Assembly: GCA_012270585.1 (NCBI GenBank)
Contig: JAAXIB010000032.1
Location: forward strand, 1 to 62,496
Direction of reading: 5' to 3'
DNA: 62,496 nt
DNA from: Nitrospirales bacterium
GTDB lineage: Bacteria; Nitrospirota; Nitrospiria; Nitrospirales; UBA8639
The notes beneath the pieces were generated by a model. The model ran no database searches. It worked only from the letters and a program-made list of their open reading frames with translations, and was not told the DNA's origin. Numbering within the stretch: the first letter of the stretch is position 1; each line of letters opens with the position of its first letter. Below are positions 62,395 to 62,496 of this stretch, piece after piece. A program made the translations under genes and the position numbers.

Positions 62395-62496
<102 letters not shown>

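Overview
The window looks like a chromosome segment of a nitrite-oxidising bacterium of the Nitrospira type. The main evidence is two paralogous periplasmic proteins of the nitrite oxidoreductase gamma (NxrC, ethylbenzene-dehydrogenase-gamma-like) family, a TorD/NarJ-type molybdoenzyme chaperone, a NapG-like ferredoxin, a dedicated TatA, two pentaheme cytochromes and a hopanoid RND exporter (HpnN). No nxrA or nxrB is present, so this is an accessory, maturation and electron-transfer locus rather than the catalytic one. The assignment is inferred from gene content; no 16S gene is visible.

Layout. (1) 1-4850 is a decaying accessory zone: the 3' end of an RHS/YD-repeat gene, a secreted HEAT-repeat protein directly behind it, a second frameshifted RHS copy, a probable IS5-like transposase scar and a broken Phd/VapC toxin-antitoxin pair. 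(2) 4855-9476 encodes a large membrane histidine kinase with three PAS domains, translationally coupled to an NtrC-type sigma-54 activator with a four-cysteine linker. (3) 9490-24588 is the respiratory block: a WD40 protein on the minus strand, then a co-directional series of an HExxH/zinc-ribbon protein, ferredoxin, TorD chaperone, NxrC-like protein 1, B12-radical SAM enzyme, polytopic membrane protein, TPR protein, TatA, NHL protein, NxrC-like protein 2, PDZ protein and two pentaheme cytochromes. Intrinsic terminators follow the ferredoxin and NxrC-like protein 1. (4) 24768-39598 is housekeeping: ilvD, two small AT-rich genes, a TtuA/TtuB tRNA-thiolation pair, transketolase, a Pgi of the Tal-Pgi fusion type, zwf and gnd (oxidative pentose phosphate pathway), AmgK/MurU cell-wall sugar recycling and a PAS-GAF-GGDEF protein. 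(5) 39913-43134 holds a Pal lipoprotein, a TPR lipoprotein and a YihY-type membrane protein.

(6) 43391-49541 is an AT-rich defence island. It contains a DUF4062 protein, a fusion of a type I restriction N-terminal nuclease domain with HsdM, a MazF-type toxin-antitoxin pair embedded by overlapping starts, an HsdS split by one in-frame amber codon, and an HNH-like zinc protein. No HsdR translocase is visible. (7) 49607-55545 carries the agmatine-to-putrescine genes (aguB, aguA) followed by a beta-hydroxyacid dehydrogenase, an MRB1590-like ABC-class ATPase, a HAD-like phosphatase and a small conserved-looking protein. (8) 55552-62000 has a glutathione peroxidase, a YHS-domain copper P-type ATPase and HpnN.

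Intergenic regions at about 24.7, 30.8, 33.0, 40.9, 56.4 and 62.1 kb hold two families of dispersed hairpin repeats. The stems of one family differ in sequence but remain paired. The window ends in a run of 34 C, which looks artefactual. No rRNA, tRNA or CRISPR array was recognised by eye.
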